Shown here piece by piece: positions 46,911-58,546 of a stretch of DNA of 64,000 nt. The position numbers and the translations under genes were made by a program. Positions within the stretch are counted from its first letter, which is position 1, and the number at the start of each line of letters is the position of its first letter. Where the stretch lies: NCBI GenBank assembly GCA_036245805.1, contig BTRK01000006.1:28524901-28588900 (forward strand), given 5' to 3'. The notes under the pieces are model-generated. The model ran no database searches. It had not been told where the DNA came from and worked only from the letters and a program-made list of their open reading frames with translations. Origin of the DNA: Pristionchus mayeri. Its lineage: Eukaryota > Nematoda > Chromadorea > Rhabditida > Neodiplogasteridae.

Positions 46911-49641
46911 CTCTGAAGAAATAAAGGTACGACAGGAAAGGATGGGAAGCGAATGGGTGAATAATGAGCATGAGGATTTGGATGGATCTTTTAAATAAGG
47001 AGAGATGAGTCATGGGGAAAGAAGGAAGAGATATCGGAAGGACGGAGAAAGAGAGATGAGATAATGGAGATACAGAGTGATCACGTGAATGAGGGAGAGG
47101 AGAGGGGAGGAGGAGGGGGGGGGGAGGGGGGGGAGGGGGGGAGGAGCGGGGGAGACCGATCAAGGATGAAGATGAGAGACAACCTCCGCTCAGATGCAAC
47201 TACTACTGAATGAGGGAAGACATCGAGAGTGGAGAGGTGATAAAAGGGGGAGGAGAATGGAGGGGCGAGGGGGTCATCCCAGAGAGGAAGGGCAAGTCTT
47301 GTGGAGGGAATCAAGGAGAGGATAACCTGTGACTGATCCACTGGCAGTTATCCATCAAATGGAGGGGCGGAGCTATCAGGAAGATGAATGGAGAGGGGGG
47401 GGGAGAGAGAGATAGGGGGAGGGGGAGGGATGAAGTCTAGGATGGGGAGATACTGTAGACGCGACTGCCTTTTTGTAGTCATAAGGAATGAATGGGAAGT
47501 AGTCTCAGTTTCCCTCCTGGTTCTTCTCCAGTTTCCCAGTGTGAGTGTCAATGCATACCTTCACCCTTTGGTCTTCTTGATTTGTCATCGTTTATGTTAA
47601 GCTTGCAGAGGAGGAAACGAGTGAACAATGTGAGATTCAGTTAAAGAAGCAAATGATTTTCCATCGAATTGGGGGATTATGACCCGATGGAGTGGATTAC
47701 TCTGACCCTACATGGAAAAGCTACTCTGCCCGTAAGAATGAATGGATGTGGGGGGAGGAGGGAGGGGGAGGGGGGGGGGTCCTATCCTATCAGCCCTGCA
47801 GCAGCATCTAGAAGAGGCACGTGGTAGTTCCCTTGTCGCAGTCCGAATGCATTTCCCACAGTCTGCGCCCCTCTGCAATTACTTCTGTCACTCTCTCATC
47901 ATTCCAATCCTCTCGTACCTGTAGAATACATTGGCTCCATCAGCGGCCAATTTTCCAATTCCATGTTCGAATGATTGGTGTGAAGGGGATGATCCGAGGG
48001 CGGACTCGTGATTGATCGCCACTTCTCCTCAAATGAGAATCCATTGCAGCTGACACAGCATGCACTCACTAACAATCTCATCATTCCTTCTAGACTAGAT
48101 GGATCTACGGGGTTGGGACACACTCCTAGTTCACTCCTTCTATCTCTATCTCAATGACCATGGGGACGAAGAGTACACAAGAGGCAATCGGAAGATCTGT
48201 GCGATTGCGGGCAAAAGATGAATGGAGGAAGGAGCTGAAAGGGCGAGATTCATATTCTCACTTCATCCTCATTTACGCCACTTCCATCTGTCCAAATGGA
48301 AGAATAACCATGCACTAGGAGGCTCGATGAATGTATTTGTGCAAATAGTGTGCGATGAGCCTCTGCGTTGCTCCTCCATCTAATTCCTCATTTCTTGCAT
48401 TCAGTGATGGATGAGGCGTCGAGTGAACGTTTTTCGCCCTTCCACCCCTATTTTACCCCTCGAGCAACAACTGCCCGAGGCGACCAGGCAATTGAGAGAA
48501 TGCACACAACCATCCCACCAAGACACCACAGAACACATAAAGGCCAGTGGGGAGGATTGGAACTGTCCGAAAGTAACTGAACGGAGTGAGGGGAGAGATA
48601 CATAGGCGAAGCTCAGAAGTATCTAATTGTGCGATCAGCGTTTCAATTGTAAATACGCCGAGTTTATTTTGTAGTGAAGTGATTGAGATACCTCATGATC
48701 TCTACATCTCTGATCACGAGTCAATCTCCCCTCTTCCTCTTTCTCTCGATCGAAACCCTGAGGGGAATGTCTCGATTGATTGAGTGAATCAGCTGTTATG
48801 CTTAGAGTGGAGAGAGAATGGCGAAGTAAGAAAGGAGAGTTCAAGTGGGAGGAAGGAATGATCCGCAAGGGAAAAAGGAGAAGGAGAAAGTCATCGCTTA
48901 GATCCAATCCATTCCTACTAAATAGATCCATTTTCAGTCCAATCACACCGTCTGAGAATATCCGCCCCATTGAATTTTGTAGAAATAATTTACCAAAATG
49001 TTTAAAGCAGTGTGAATACCGTGAGAGTATTGGCCATTGGGATTGGATGGAATAGGGGGAGGATCTTCATTGAATCGGCTCATCCCGGATAGATCAATGT
49101 GAGAGTCTCGGAAGATCTAAATTTGTTGAGAATATTCGAGTATTTTCTGTATAATGTGTATGAATAAAGGACCTGAATGAGGACGGGGTCTCTTGTCTTC
49201 GAGATCTCAGAAAGGGAAGGAATGTTAGAGAAGACATCTGACATCTGAGATTCCATCCGCCATCATGATAATCAAGTGACAATTGTCTGCTTATCGGTTT
49301 TCAACAGTCCAAAACGGGGAAAGGGCTATCGATGATGTTTGCAAGGGGTGAAACATTTGGGTATTTAGGTTAATCTCGAGGGATAAACTCACGAAAAGAG
49401 AGAGGAGAAGAGTGATAGGACGAAGCATAGTCATGAATGGAAAGGGAAGGGCAAGGGAACAAAGGAAGAAGAGGAGAGGAAGGGAGTATTACTTAGAGAA
49501 AGCAGGGAGATACAACTGGTCTCTTCTCCCTTTAGATCTCAGTCGTTTGAGTGTTCCCTTAAGTGATAGAACGGGATGAACACAAGAGGAGAGACATACT
49601 ATATCATTCATCACTTTGTATTCTGTTTACTCTTGTATCAG
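46911..49641. other. Low-complexity region with weak exon candidates
   Basis: Long G-rich runs (for example 47110-47145, 47395-47430, 47750-47780) dominate. Weak exon-like pieces are seen: on the plus strand at about 47686-47727 (ending TLP|gtaaga), 47801-47925 after ctgcag, and about 47953-48010 (reading NFPIPCSNDWCEGDDPRADS then stop); and on the minus strand at 49434-49393, MTMLRPITLLLSLF before gtgagt, which resembles a signal peptide. None could be joined into a convincing gene. Confidence 0.4.
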
Positions 49642-50896
49642 GTTGTTGCATAAGTCTTGTCCGATTTTATCATTTACAAATTCCGTCTTCTACAGACATT
49701 CATGTGAGATTTGGCACATGTATCTTTTGTGATATATAGAGGATGTAATACACTTTCTAGCGCACTATACTGTATCCCTGTCATTTCAATAATATGGATA
49801 CGAAATTAGACGAAAGTAGTGTACTTGAACGTTCTCGTTTCGTATTTCTCCAGTCCCCTATTTCCTTAGGAACAGACAAAGTGCCAAACTCATAGAATTG
49901 TCGTAGAGTGTGATGAATGTACATCATACCGAACCACTAATGGTAACCAGTGCTTAAAAGGCATGGCTAAAAATTTAAGAAAATCTGGAAATGCCCTCAG
50001 ATAGTTCTTTGCCAACCGATATGAACCCATGCCATTTTCGTGCCGTACGATATAGATATATCTTTTGTTTTTAAAAGTTATTAATATGTGGTGTTAATAT
50101 CCCTCTTCATGTAAAGTATTGAATCTAGTTTCATTCGACGTGATTATTTTTCCAGAAAATAGTGGTGAAAATTTGAATGCCGAATTTTGCACATTTTTCT
50201 AGTTTATGTCTCTCACGCAACTAGAATGTGTGGCCTATTGTGGTAATCTGAACCAGCAACCCATATTCTACAATCGCTTTTGTGAAAACTATTTGAAAAT
50301 AATTCATCGCTGAATGGAGATTTAATTTTCAAAGTATCTGAAATCACGAATTTTGTGAAATTTGTCCGAATTTCGTTTTCGTAATTTTTCAGTTTTCTGA
50401 TATAGACGAGCAACTACTCTCGAATTTTATTGGTATTTGTATAGCCCCTCTAGCGATGGTTAAAGCGACTTCCACTGAATTCAGTATCTCTTGTACTGGA
50501 AACAGTGCAATTCATTAACTGGACAGCATTTCAGTGTCTACATTCACATTCACTGGGTTCTCATGTTGAATGCGCTGAATACGCAAGCCCATTTAACCTA
50601 GTTTTAGAAAGTGTATTATCTATACTTCTAATTTAGCTGGGTGAGGAAGTATCGCTATCTGTTCCCATCAACTAGCACCGTGTCAAAGAAAAAGTGTGAA
50701 GATATGCGATAGTCTGAACATTTCAAGCTTCGTTGTCTCGTAATGCAGACATTTATGAATTAGATAAATCTCATTGTTGGAATGTACAAGCATATGCCTC
50801 TGTTATGCCATGTGGCCAGATAATGGCAAAAACAAACAAGCAAGATCGACAAAATAACTTAGAGGCTTCCAAATCGGACAGGACTTATGCAACAAA
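49642..50896. mobile_element. Mariner-like element with about 25 bp terminal inverted repeats
   Basis: The left end gttgttgcataagtcttgtc and the right end (about 50872-50896) are inverted repeats with about one mismatch over 24 bp. A 1.25 kb length and a gttgttgcataagt terminus fit the mariner superfamily. The interior is AT-rich and broken; no transposase motif could be read in any frame, so it is decayed or non-autonomous. Confidence 0.6.
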
Positions 50897-51717
50897 CTAA
50901 TAATTGCATATGTTGGAAACTCGCATAAATGGTGTTTCTATGTCGAGACAATATATAATATAAGCAACTGTAAAATGAATTATCATAATGCGTATACAGA
51001 AAAAAATTTGTATGTGATTACTCCCCTTCTCTTCTCGTTGGTAATCCTATAATTCTCTGCAGTAAGTAAGATTCGACAGCATCCGCGATATATCAATATC
51101 CAATTGCGACGATCAGTTATTAATCAATAAATATTTCTCATGCCTGCGTTAACGCTAGATGAGGATTGATCAGTATTTTTCGGTCGTTGCATGCCATTAG
51201 TGAGGGCCAACCGTTCTTTTCAGATTATCCCTAACAAAGCGGGTTCTGGCCATGAGGGTTTCTCCAACTGTAGGGTATCCGTACCGTAGTCGCCCTGCTC
51301 CATTGCTGCAACTCTATTCTTCATTCTTGACTGTCCATCGATCCTTCCTTTTGAGTGATTCTTCATTTAAATCGCGCACCTTCGTCACAGTGCACACGTT
51401 CTCTTTCCTAAATGCATTGCTCACAGTAATCCCCACACCTTGCGCTCCATTTTCCATTGATTTATACTAAGGCGCTCCTTTTCACTCGCAAACAGACTTC
51501 TTACCCGTAGAGTACTGTAGACGAGTTTACGAAGAGTCTCCTCTTAGTCTTCAATGGAAGAAGGCGAGAAGAAGGCAGAGTAGAAAGCTTGCTCCAATTG
51601 ACTCATCTCATTGTCAGAAGAATGATATATTTCATAAGAATCAGCGAGATTCTCCCTCCATCATAACACGGGTTTCCTGTAAGAACGTAGGAACGCTGGA
51701 CACTAGAAATATTTTAT
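50897..51717. other. Intergenic, nothing recognised
   Basis: AT-rich then mixed sequence. A 72-codon plus-strand ORF (51252-51470) rich in Ser, Phe and Leu shows no domain or splice context. Confidence 0.5.
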
Positions 51718-54700
51718 GTCATCGATTTTCACTAAACTTGGTTTATGGACTTCATAGGAGGTTAGAAGAAGGCCTATCCACTTGGAAAAAATGCAATCAA
51801 TAGCTTTCAACCAGGGCTACAAATTAGTTTTAGTGCTTCCTGTCGCTATGATTCTTCGTTTTCAAGTTATTTTAATTAAACTGTTTGAAACGTCTATAAT
51901 TGAGATATGTCAGCAACAATTATCGCATTTTTTTTTGCAGCCACTTCAAGCGATTTTACAGTCGTCATGAGACGATTACGCTTGGTGGTGTAGTGCGGTG
52001 AGGCCGACTACTGTTTGGACTACGTATCCCTGCTCTCCAAGGTGCTTCTAGGGAACGATACATTTCGCGACCGGGGTCACTACCAATTAACCGACCCCGG
52101 GGGGATGGAGGGCTTGGTCTGCCTCGGCGGGGGATCGAACTCAGGTCCCTTGTATAGCGAGTGGCGCCTCGCGCCACCACGCCACTATATTATCGCATTA
52201 GAAGCGGTTAAAGGCGTTTTGCATATCAGCAATGCTTTTGGACATTAGTGAATGTTTCACGAAATCGACATGAGGTCGAACCGGAAGGTGCACTTACATT
52301 ATCTCTTAACACAGGACTTGTGAACATAATATCTCCATTGTTGGAATAAATGAGAGATATGAAGAAATAAATGTGCATTGATTTGAGAGGCAATGGCATG
52401 AAACATGATCAATAATGTCCAAAAGCATTGCTGATATGCAAAACGCCTTTAAAGTTACCCAACAACCGTCAAAATGGCCTATATTTTTATTCCTGAAACT
52501 GATAGACATAAAAGAGACTAGTAGAAATGCAATACTAATAAAATCAGAAAATCAATAATTAGTCACAGAATCGACCTCAAAACATGTGTTGCGCTACCCT
52601 GATTAAAGTTACCGGACGAGGACAAAATTGACCCCCTATTTTTTGTCCTCCATCGAATAGCCGATGGCTGAATTAGTTGAGAATGAATATACAAAAATGC
52701 TAAAAATCAATAATAGCTCCAAGGGAAAGCCGGAAATGATCAGCGTAATCCCGCGCTCTCTCACTTTTGCATACTCTCTCGTACACGCGACCAGATCAGG
52801 GCCAGATCAGGGTTTCGTCCTCGTCCGGTAACTTTAAGACCGATTTTCCCGCGAGGTTTGAAACATGAATATTCTGTGTGCGGTAATTAGCGTCCACAAT
52901 CCCGGTTCTATACCAATTTTATCCTCGCTTCTCCCCCGGTTGTAGAAATATATATTTCAACAGCAAAAACTTCAATAGTACTCCGGTTTTTCAGCGCAGG
53001 AAGCGCGCCACTTTTGCGAAGCGGCGTGGCCACGCACTCCTCGTTTGCACACTCTTTCTCTCTGAGTATCCAGGACGAGAGAGTACGTGAAACGAGGAGT
53101 GCGTGGCCGCGCCGCTTCGCAAAAGTGGCGCGTTTCCGGCGCTGAAAAACCGGAGTAAAGATCCCATCCAGAGAAAGTTTTTTTCGAATTCGCTCCAAAT
53201 GTATGATCCGCAATTTCTAGTATCATACAGTAAATCGATTACCAGGGGGGTGCTGTACAAGGCATGTATTTTTGGGTCAAGGTCGATAATTGTGTCATGG
53301 TAGGTCAAGACTATGTACCGTACCCAATCGATCGTACAGTACCCCAGATACCGTATGACGCTACCGTAACCCAGAATATCGAGAACTAACTTTATTTTCA
53401 AAAAGTCAATATACCGTACCCAATCGATCCTACAGTACCCATACCGTAACCCTGAGTATAGTTAGGCCCCGCAAACCCCGCCCACTTGACTCCGACGCGG
53501 TTCCTCCAGAAAGTGTTATCGGAGGAGCACAAGCGTCATTCTCAACCAAATCGCTCGTTCAAAAAGAATCAGAAAGCTCTCACCGAGGGGAACCCAGTGG
53601 TTGGGCGACGAACTGTGTCTGACTCCTCTGAGTAGGTCAGAATGCAGGTTTTGTAGAGCGAAGTAGTGATCTGCAGAGAATGACGCTTGTGCTCCCTCGG
53701 CGCGCAAAATTTCATAAACGAGAGAACGCACGGTAAAGGAGAGCAAGGGGGCGGAGTCTGGACGGTAATTTGTGCGTCTCTCTCACCCGGCGCGTGCAGA
53801 GAGCGCGCGCCTATGAGATAGAGCGGCTGCGCCGTCCCCTTGACTTGCCTCACTGGGGGGTGAGGCTCAACCGAGAAGGGGCGAAGCTATGCCCAAATTT
53901 TTGGCGATTTGACTGGGGAGAGGTCGGAATTGGCCCCGCCCCTCTTCCCCCGTCCTGCTTTTATGCCGTCCTCCGTTGACACCTTTTCACGTACTTTATG
54001 AGCTCCAGTACGAGTATGAGATAAGATATCGACAAACGGCCAAAAGGATGATCTTATTTGGATCCCAGCGGGCAGTTTGAGAATTGTTAGGGTGGCATAG
54101 CCTCATTTCGGCTATACCCCTTGTGGTCCCTAAGTATAGTACCCGTTACTACCGTAATCCACACCACTGCGGTCAATCGTAAAATGACTGTTTTCCAAAA
54201 CATTTTTCATTTAGTTGATTCTTGCTGTATACCGTACCCAATCAATAGTACAGTACCTCCAGATACCGTATACCACTACCGTAACCCCGATTATCGCAAA
54301 CTAACTTTATTTTTAAAAAAGTCCTGGTACCGTGCCCAATCGATAATACAGTACCCAAGTAACTACCGTGACCCAGTTCCTTGGGTCAGATCCAGTTCCT
54401 TAGGTCAAACATTTTTCTAAAAATTTCAAACATTTTTCTAAAAATTCAAAATTGATCGTAAAATGATTGTACATTAATCACATATACGGTAGGATACTTT
54501 AAAATAATTTAAAAATCGATTTTGGATTTTTAGAAAAATGTTTGACCCAAGGAACTTGATCTGACCCAAGGAACTGGGTTACGGTAGTTATTTGGGTACT
54601 GTATTATCGATTGGGCACGGTATCAGGACTTTTTAAAAATAAAGTTAGTTTGCGATATTCGGGGTTACGGTAGTGGTATACGGTATCTGGAGGTACTGTA

Positions 54701-55690
54701 CGATCGATTGGGTACGGTACGTAGTCTTGACCTACCATTACACAATTATCGACCTTGACCCAAAAATACATGCCTTGTACAGCATCCCCCTGGTAATCGA
54801 TTTACTGTATGATACTGTACAATTTTTGAAATTGCGCGCTAGAAATTGCGGATCATACATTTGGAGCGAATTAGAAAAAACTTTCTCTGGAGGGGATCTT
54901 TAAGCCCACATAATCGATTAAACAATATTTAAACAAACCGCGCATTTTAAATTACGGTACTTAGTGCATGTTCATGCAAATTCGCGGTAAGGTATTGTTC
55001 AGGCGCCAATTTAAAAATTTTGCACGGTTGTTGGGTAACTTTAACCGCTTCTAATGCGATATTTGTTGCTGACATATCTCAATTATAGACGTTTCAGACC
55101 GTTTTCTTAAAATAACTTGAAAACGAAGAATCATAGCCACAGGAAGCACTAAAACTAATTTGTAGCCCTGGTTGAAAGCTATCGACATTTTTTGAATGCT
55201 CGATTGCACCACTTTGAACCAAGATACGACCAAAAAACGAAATCGTCTAAAAATAACCAAGTCCGGAAAAGTCGATTATCCCCCGTAGTAAATCGATAGT
55301 GAGGGGCCAGAGATATGAAATATGATCAACATATACACCCCCTAATTTTATGCGTAGAATCCATATTTGAAATAAAAACCATTGTATTTCACATACGTGA
55401 TGGTCAAACAATCGATTTTTTTATTATCGGAAAATTGATTTTTCGATCAAATGACCAGGAAAACGTCCGTCCCTTTTGTAGATGTTGAGACTTTTGTAGA
55501 ACTCGTCAAGACGAGTAAAATGTTAAAAAATGTTCGCTGTACGATCAAAATTGAGCGAGTTATGCCTCTTGTAGCAGGTAGATAAAAAAAATCGATAATG
55601 TGCAAATTTGACCAAGCCAAGTGGATATGCGTTCTTCTAACCTCCTATGAAGTCCATAAACCAAGTTTAGAGAAAATCGATGACATAAAA
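51718..55690. repeat. Nested palindrome cluster, about 4 kb
   Basis: Several inverted repeats lie inside one another. Outermost pair: about 51718-51780 with 55612-55690 (cttcataggaggttagaaga and its inverse). Next: 51781-51930 continued at 52190-52210, with 55030-55196. Inside are hairpins at about 52205-52260/52405-52465, 52990-53050/53090-53150, 53522-53545/53675-53700, 53219-53390/54640-54815 and 54233-54405/54535-54715. The inner ones are rich in taccgtacccaatcgat-type words. No gene was seen in the cluster. Confidence 0.8.
51928..52189 (-). mobile_element. tRNA-derived SINE with target-site duplication
   Basis: A 0.26 kb insertion is flanked by the direct repeat ttatcgca (51920-51927 and 52190-52197). 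Read on the minus strand it starts with a tRNA-like head (box A-like ggcgcgaggcgcc region, box B gagttcgatcc at about 52133-52143) and ends in a poly(A) run, seen as a T run at 51928-51936 on the plus strand. The matching arm of the surrounding palindrome, near 55050, has the uninterrupted sequence, which shows the empty site. The tRNA of origin was not determined. Confidence 0.8.
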
Positions 55691-56137
55691 TATTTCCTGG
55701 TAGCAAAAGCTGGACGTTTTCCTACACTTTTACAGGAGACCCGTGATAAGTCGTTGAATGGACAAACTTGAAGGAAACTTGAAACCTCTAAACAGATTCA
55801 TTATCCTAGTTTTCAATGTCATGCTACGTCTACAAATTCACCTATAATACTCCTAATGTGAGAAAACGAAAATTGCGAAAAACCATCATCGAAGAGTTTC
55901 AGAAATATTCTGGCTTCGTGAATAAGATCATCGATACAATTGGATTAAGGGAGAAATTGTGTTTCTCTATTCTGAATATTCTTCTCCCCCTCCACTCATT
56001 CTCAATTTGGAATGTCATCTTGATCGGTTGATTGAATGATCCTTCTTCCCTTCCTTTTCCTCTCTTCACTCAATGGGAACGACCATCACAAGTCTCTTCT
56101 CTCTCATTTATTCTCCATTTTCACCCTCACATCTCAG
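55691..56137. other. Upstream region of the ET-like gene
   Basis: A 71-codon plus-strand ORF (55816-56031, starting MSCYVYKFTYN) overlaps this region, but no splice link to the next gene was found. The start exon and signal peptide of the ET-like gene may lie here. Confidence 0.4.
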
Positions 56138-56565
56138 ACAATGCCTACACATGAATGGATCTCATTGTGCACAGAAGAATGACAAGGGTTGTTACTATCT
56201 GTCCCGAGTTAAGAGTGAGGTATACTGTAGATGAAGATGCTCCTATCGATCCATATTCCCAGGGTACGGTAGAGGCAAGTGGATGCATCAGCCATCACAG
56301 TCCGTGCGAGAACATTGCATTTAATGAGCAGATGGACAAGAAGAAGAATGAAGCGAAGAAGTGCATCGAGAATGGTGAGAGAGAAGAGAAGAAGGGAGAG
56401 ATGAAGGATACCTCAGGCAGAGATCGAGTATGTTGCTGCAAGGGAGATCTCTGTTCTTCCCCCTGGACAGTCCATGCAACTGAGACTCTCCTCTCCTTCT
56501 CTCATCTCTACCATATCATTCGTGAGCATTCCAACAGTCTTCAGTCACTTCTCAAATCCTCTTGA
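56138..56565 (+). CDS. Secreted cysteine-rich protein with ET-module-like pattern (5' end unresolved)
   Basis: Two exons in phase, 56138-56213 and 56273-56565. The first encodes CLHMNGSHCAQKNDKGCYYL, the second SGCISHHSPCENIA, then a Lys/Glu-rich loop with KKCIENG, then RVCCCKGDLCSSP, and it stops at 56565. Paired cysteines followed by CC-x4-D-x-C near the end are typical of nematode ET modules and of Ly6/TGF-beta-receptor-type three-finger folds. The final xCCCKGDLC is especially like the ET consensus. A signal peptide exon is expected upstream but was not found. About 120 residues are seen. Role unknown. Confidence 0.5.
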
Positions 56566-56698
56566 GTATCACTCATAACTGCATCTCTTGTTTGGTGGAG
56601 TCCAATCTCAGTCCTCAATCTGTCTCATCATTTCTTCCGAAAAGCTCAATTTATCTCGATCTCAAAAACTTTTTACGGGATGTTCTTCGGAGTTCAAG

Positions 56699-58092
56699 GA
56701 GTGAAGGTGGGAAGAGGAAAGGAGGAGATGGGGACAGTGAATGGATGCAGATTCTCCTTTCTCTCATTGCATTCCTCTTCTACTTCTGGCCTATCCACTG
56801 GAATTGCACGAGAATCGACGATGAGAGTGAGGGAGAGAGAGGGGGGAGGGGGGATGATGAGACAGTTGCAGTGACATTCCGACCGAACAAGTCAGTGGTC
56901 CTCTTCCTCCTCCCTCCTTCTCTCCCCTCTGCATTCTTGCCACTCAATCACTTCGCCTATTCAGTCTACTCCATCTACACCATCCATGTCATGGTCTGCA
57001 TCTACTGCCCATTCTCTCAACCCAACCTTTTACAGTGCACTACAGGACGATGTGTCTACCGTAGTTGGCAGCTGGTTCTCTACCAGGTGTCTATCCCCCC
57101 TCCCCTCCTCCCCCTCATCCACTTCTTGCAGTTTCTTCCCTTGGCAGTTGCTTCCGAGGCCACAGCCTACAATCTCAGACTGGCGAAGGTGATTCTTTCT
57201 CGAGGAGAGCACTGTGCCCCCTCTCATGTCCTTCCGATGGTAAGCGATGGAATACAATGGGAATCTTCCACCCTCTAACCTCCTCGTTTCAAAGTTTCCC
57301 TCCATTGTAGATCTCCCTCTATCTCACGATGTGTTACATCCTTCTGGAAGTGATCTCATCTATAATCTTCCTCGCTTTTCACTTCATTCCAAGGAAGAAG
57401 AGTGAAGATGAGCCTCTCGTTCTACTAAATCAGCCAGGAACACCCGATGAGTGAGATCATTCTCTTAAAAGAGATCAACGATCATCCTTCAGATCAACGT
57501 GTGCCGAGACAGCTCAGCCGAATACTCCAATCGACATAGACACTCTGCTCCTCCAACCCAATGTACTCCCCCCCCCCTCCCTCCCTCCCTCTCTCTCTCT
57601 CTCTCTGCAGCCCTTCGTTCTCTCTTCGTACCACGATGAGGTTCTCTCTCTCACCAATCGTCATTCTCAGCAGTGGGTGGCACTCCGAGTAGTCGTCTCC
57701 GTTCCTTCTCTCTATGTGTCAGTCCAAGGAGTAGAGATGGGAGATCAATGAACCCTTCAGTATCAATCCTCAACGACTGCTCATTCCTCCCCTCAAGACG
57801 AGTACGGTAGAGATCAGAGCATCCCAATCGATGGAAGGAAAGAGTGACGAGCACTCGTTGCTCGTTGAATGGTCCGTCCCTCTCAAATGATCCCATCACC
57901 CCTCATACCTACCGTACTCCCGGGTGTGAATGGTGCATTAGGTTCAGGTTCGTGAGTGGAACCTCGTGTCCGGATAGAGACGTGTCTACATTCTGGACGA
58001 GACCTCACTACAGACCGAGATCACAGTGGAAACACGTAGTCATTCCCATATTCCATGAAGAGGTGAGAAAGGAGGAAGAGGAGAGGAAATGA
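56699..58092 (+). CDS. Multi-pass membrane protein with C-terminal MSP domain (frameshifted as read)
   Basis: Exons: about 56699-56826 (start unresolved), 56872-57086, 57132-57188, 57311-57450, 57493-57562, 57611-57871, 57942-58092. The N-terminal half has several hydrophobic segments (ILLSLIAFLFYFWPIHW, SVVLFLLPPSLPSAFL, ISLYLTMCYILLEVIS-x-IIFLAFHF). A linker with PKKK-like basic residues (FIPRKKSEDE) leads to an MSP-type beta-sandwich: LLLQPNPFVLSSYHDE, VLSLTNRHSQQWVALRV, SINPQRLLIPPL, DEHSLLVEW. MSP domains form sperm cytoskeleton filaments or, in VAP/MOSPD proteins, bind FFAT motifs at ER contacts. Exon 57611-57871 carries one extra base: its 261 nt do not fit the flanking phases, and the in-frame reading hits TGA at 57749-57751. 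This is either a sequence error or a recent lesion. Confidence 0.6.
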
Positions 58093-58273
58093 TGAGATGG
58101 ACAGAGACAACCATCAAGAGTCAGAGAAGAATCGAAGAGAGAAAAGGAGAAGACAGAAAAGACGAAGGTGAGAGGAGGAAGAGATGGAGAGGAGCAATGG
58201 ACCCTTTGAGAAACAATCTGAGTAAGAGATCACTCGGAATCCAACAAGTAAATTGACCAATTGAAAGAGAACG

Positions 58274-58279
58274 AATAAA
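58274..58279 (+). terminator. Poly(A) signal AATAAA for the MSP-domain gene
   Basis: AATAAA occurs about 180 bp after the stop codon at 58092, a normal 3' UTR distance. Confidence 0.5.
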
Positions 58280-58359
58280 TCGAAATTGATTTTACATAAA
58301 TGAAAAACCAATTGTAAATAGAGAATAGCGAATGTGTAGTGTGATATAGCTGATGATTG

Positions 58360-58365
58360 TTTATT
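58360..58365 (-). terminator. Poly(A) signal AATAAA for the PCMT gene
   Basis: On the minus strand AATAAA (plus-strand TTTATT) lies about 185 bp after the PCMT stop. It is some 80 bp from the signal of the convergent MSP-domain gene, so the two 3' ends nearly meet. Confidence 0.5.
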
Positions 58366-58546
58366 CACAACCAAAGCGAGGGAAATGAGTGACACTCGTA
58401 GTGGGAACAGTAGTAAAGTACCAAGCATGCAACACGTAATACTTCTACGAGACATATTGGTGTGAGAAATACATTGACATATGTACATTTTGCATTGGGT
58501 TCAGGGTTGCTTATAAGCATGGTGGCTCAGTCTTGCTCTTGTCTCC

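Noticed and set aside
46819..47341. Pro/Ser-rich ORFs in the G-run region
   Set aside because: Generated by simple-sequence G or C runs; no start context, splice sites or conserved motif.
49094..49437. A short peptide gene joining MTMLRPITLLLSLF to a downstream PFPRFGLLK exon as an RFamide-type precursor
   Set aside because: The signal-like exon is plausible, but the second exon is weakly supported and there is no dibasic site after the FG, so it was not called.
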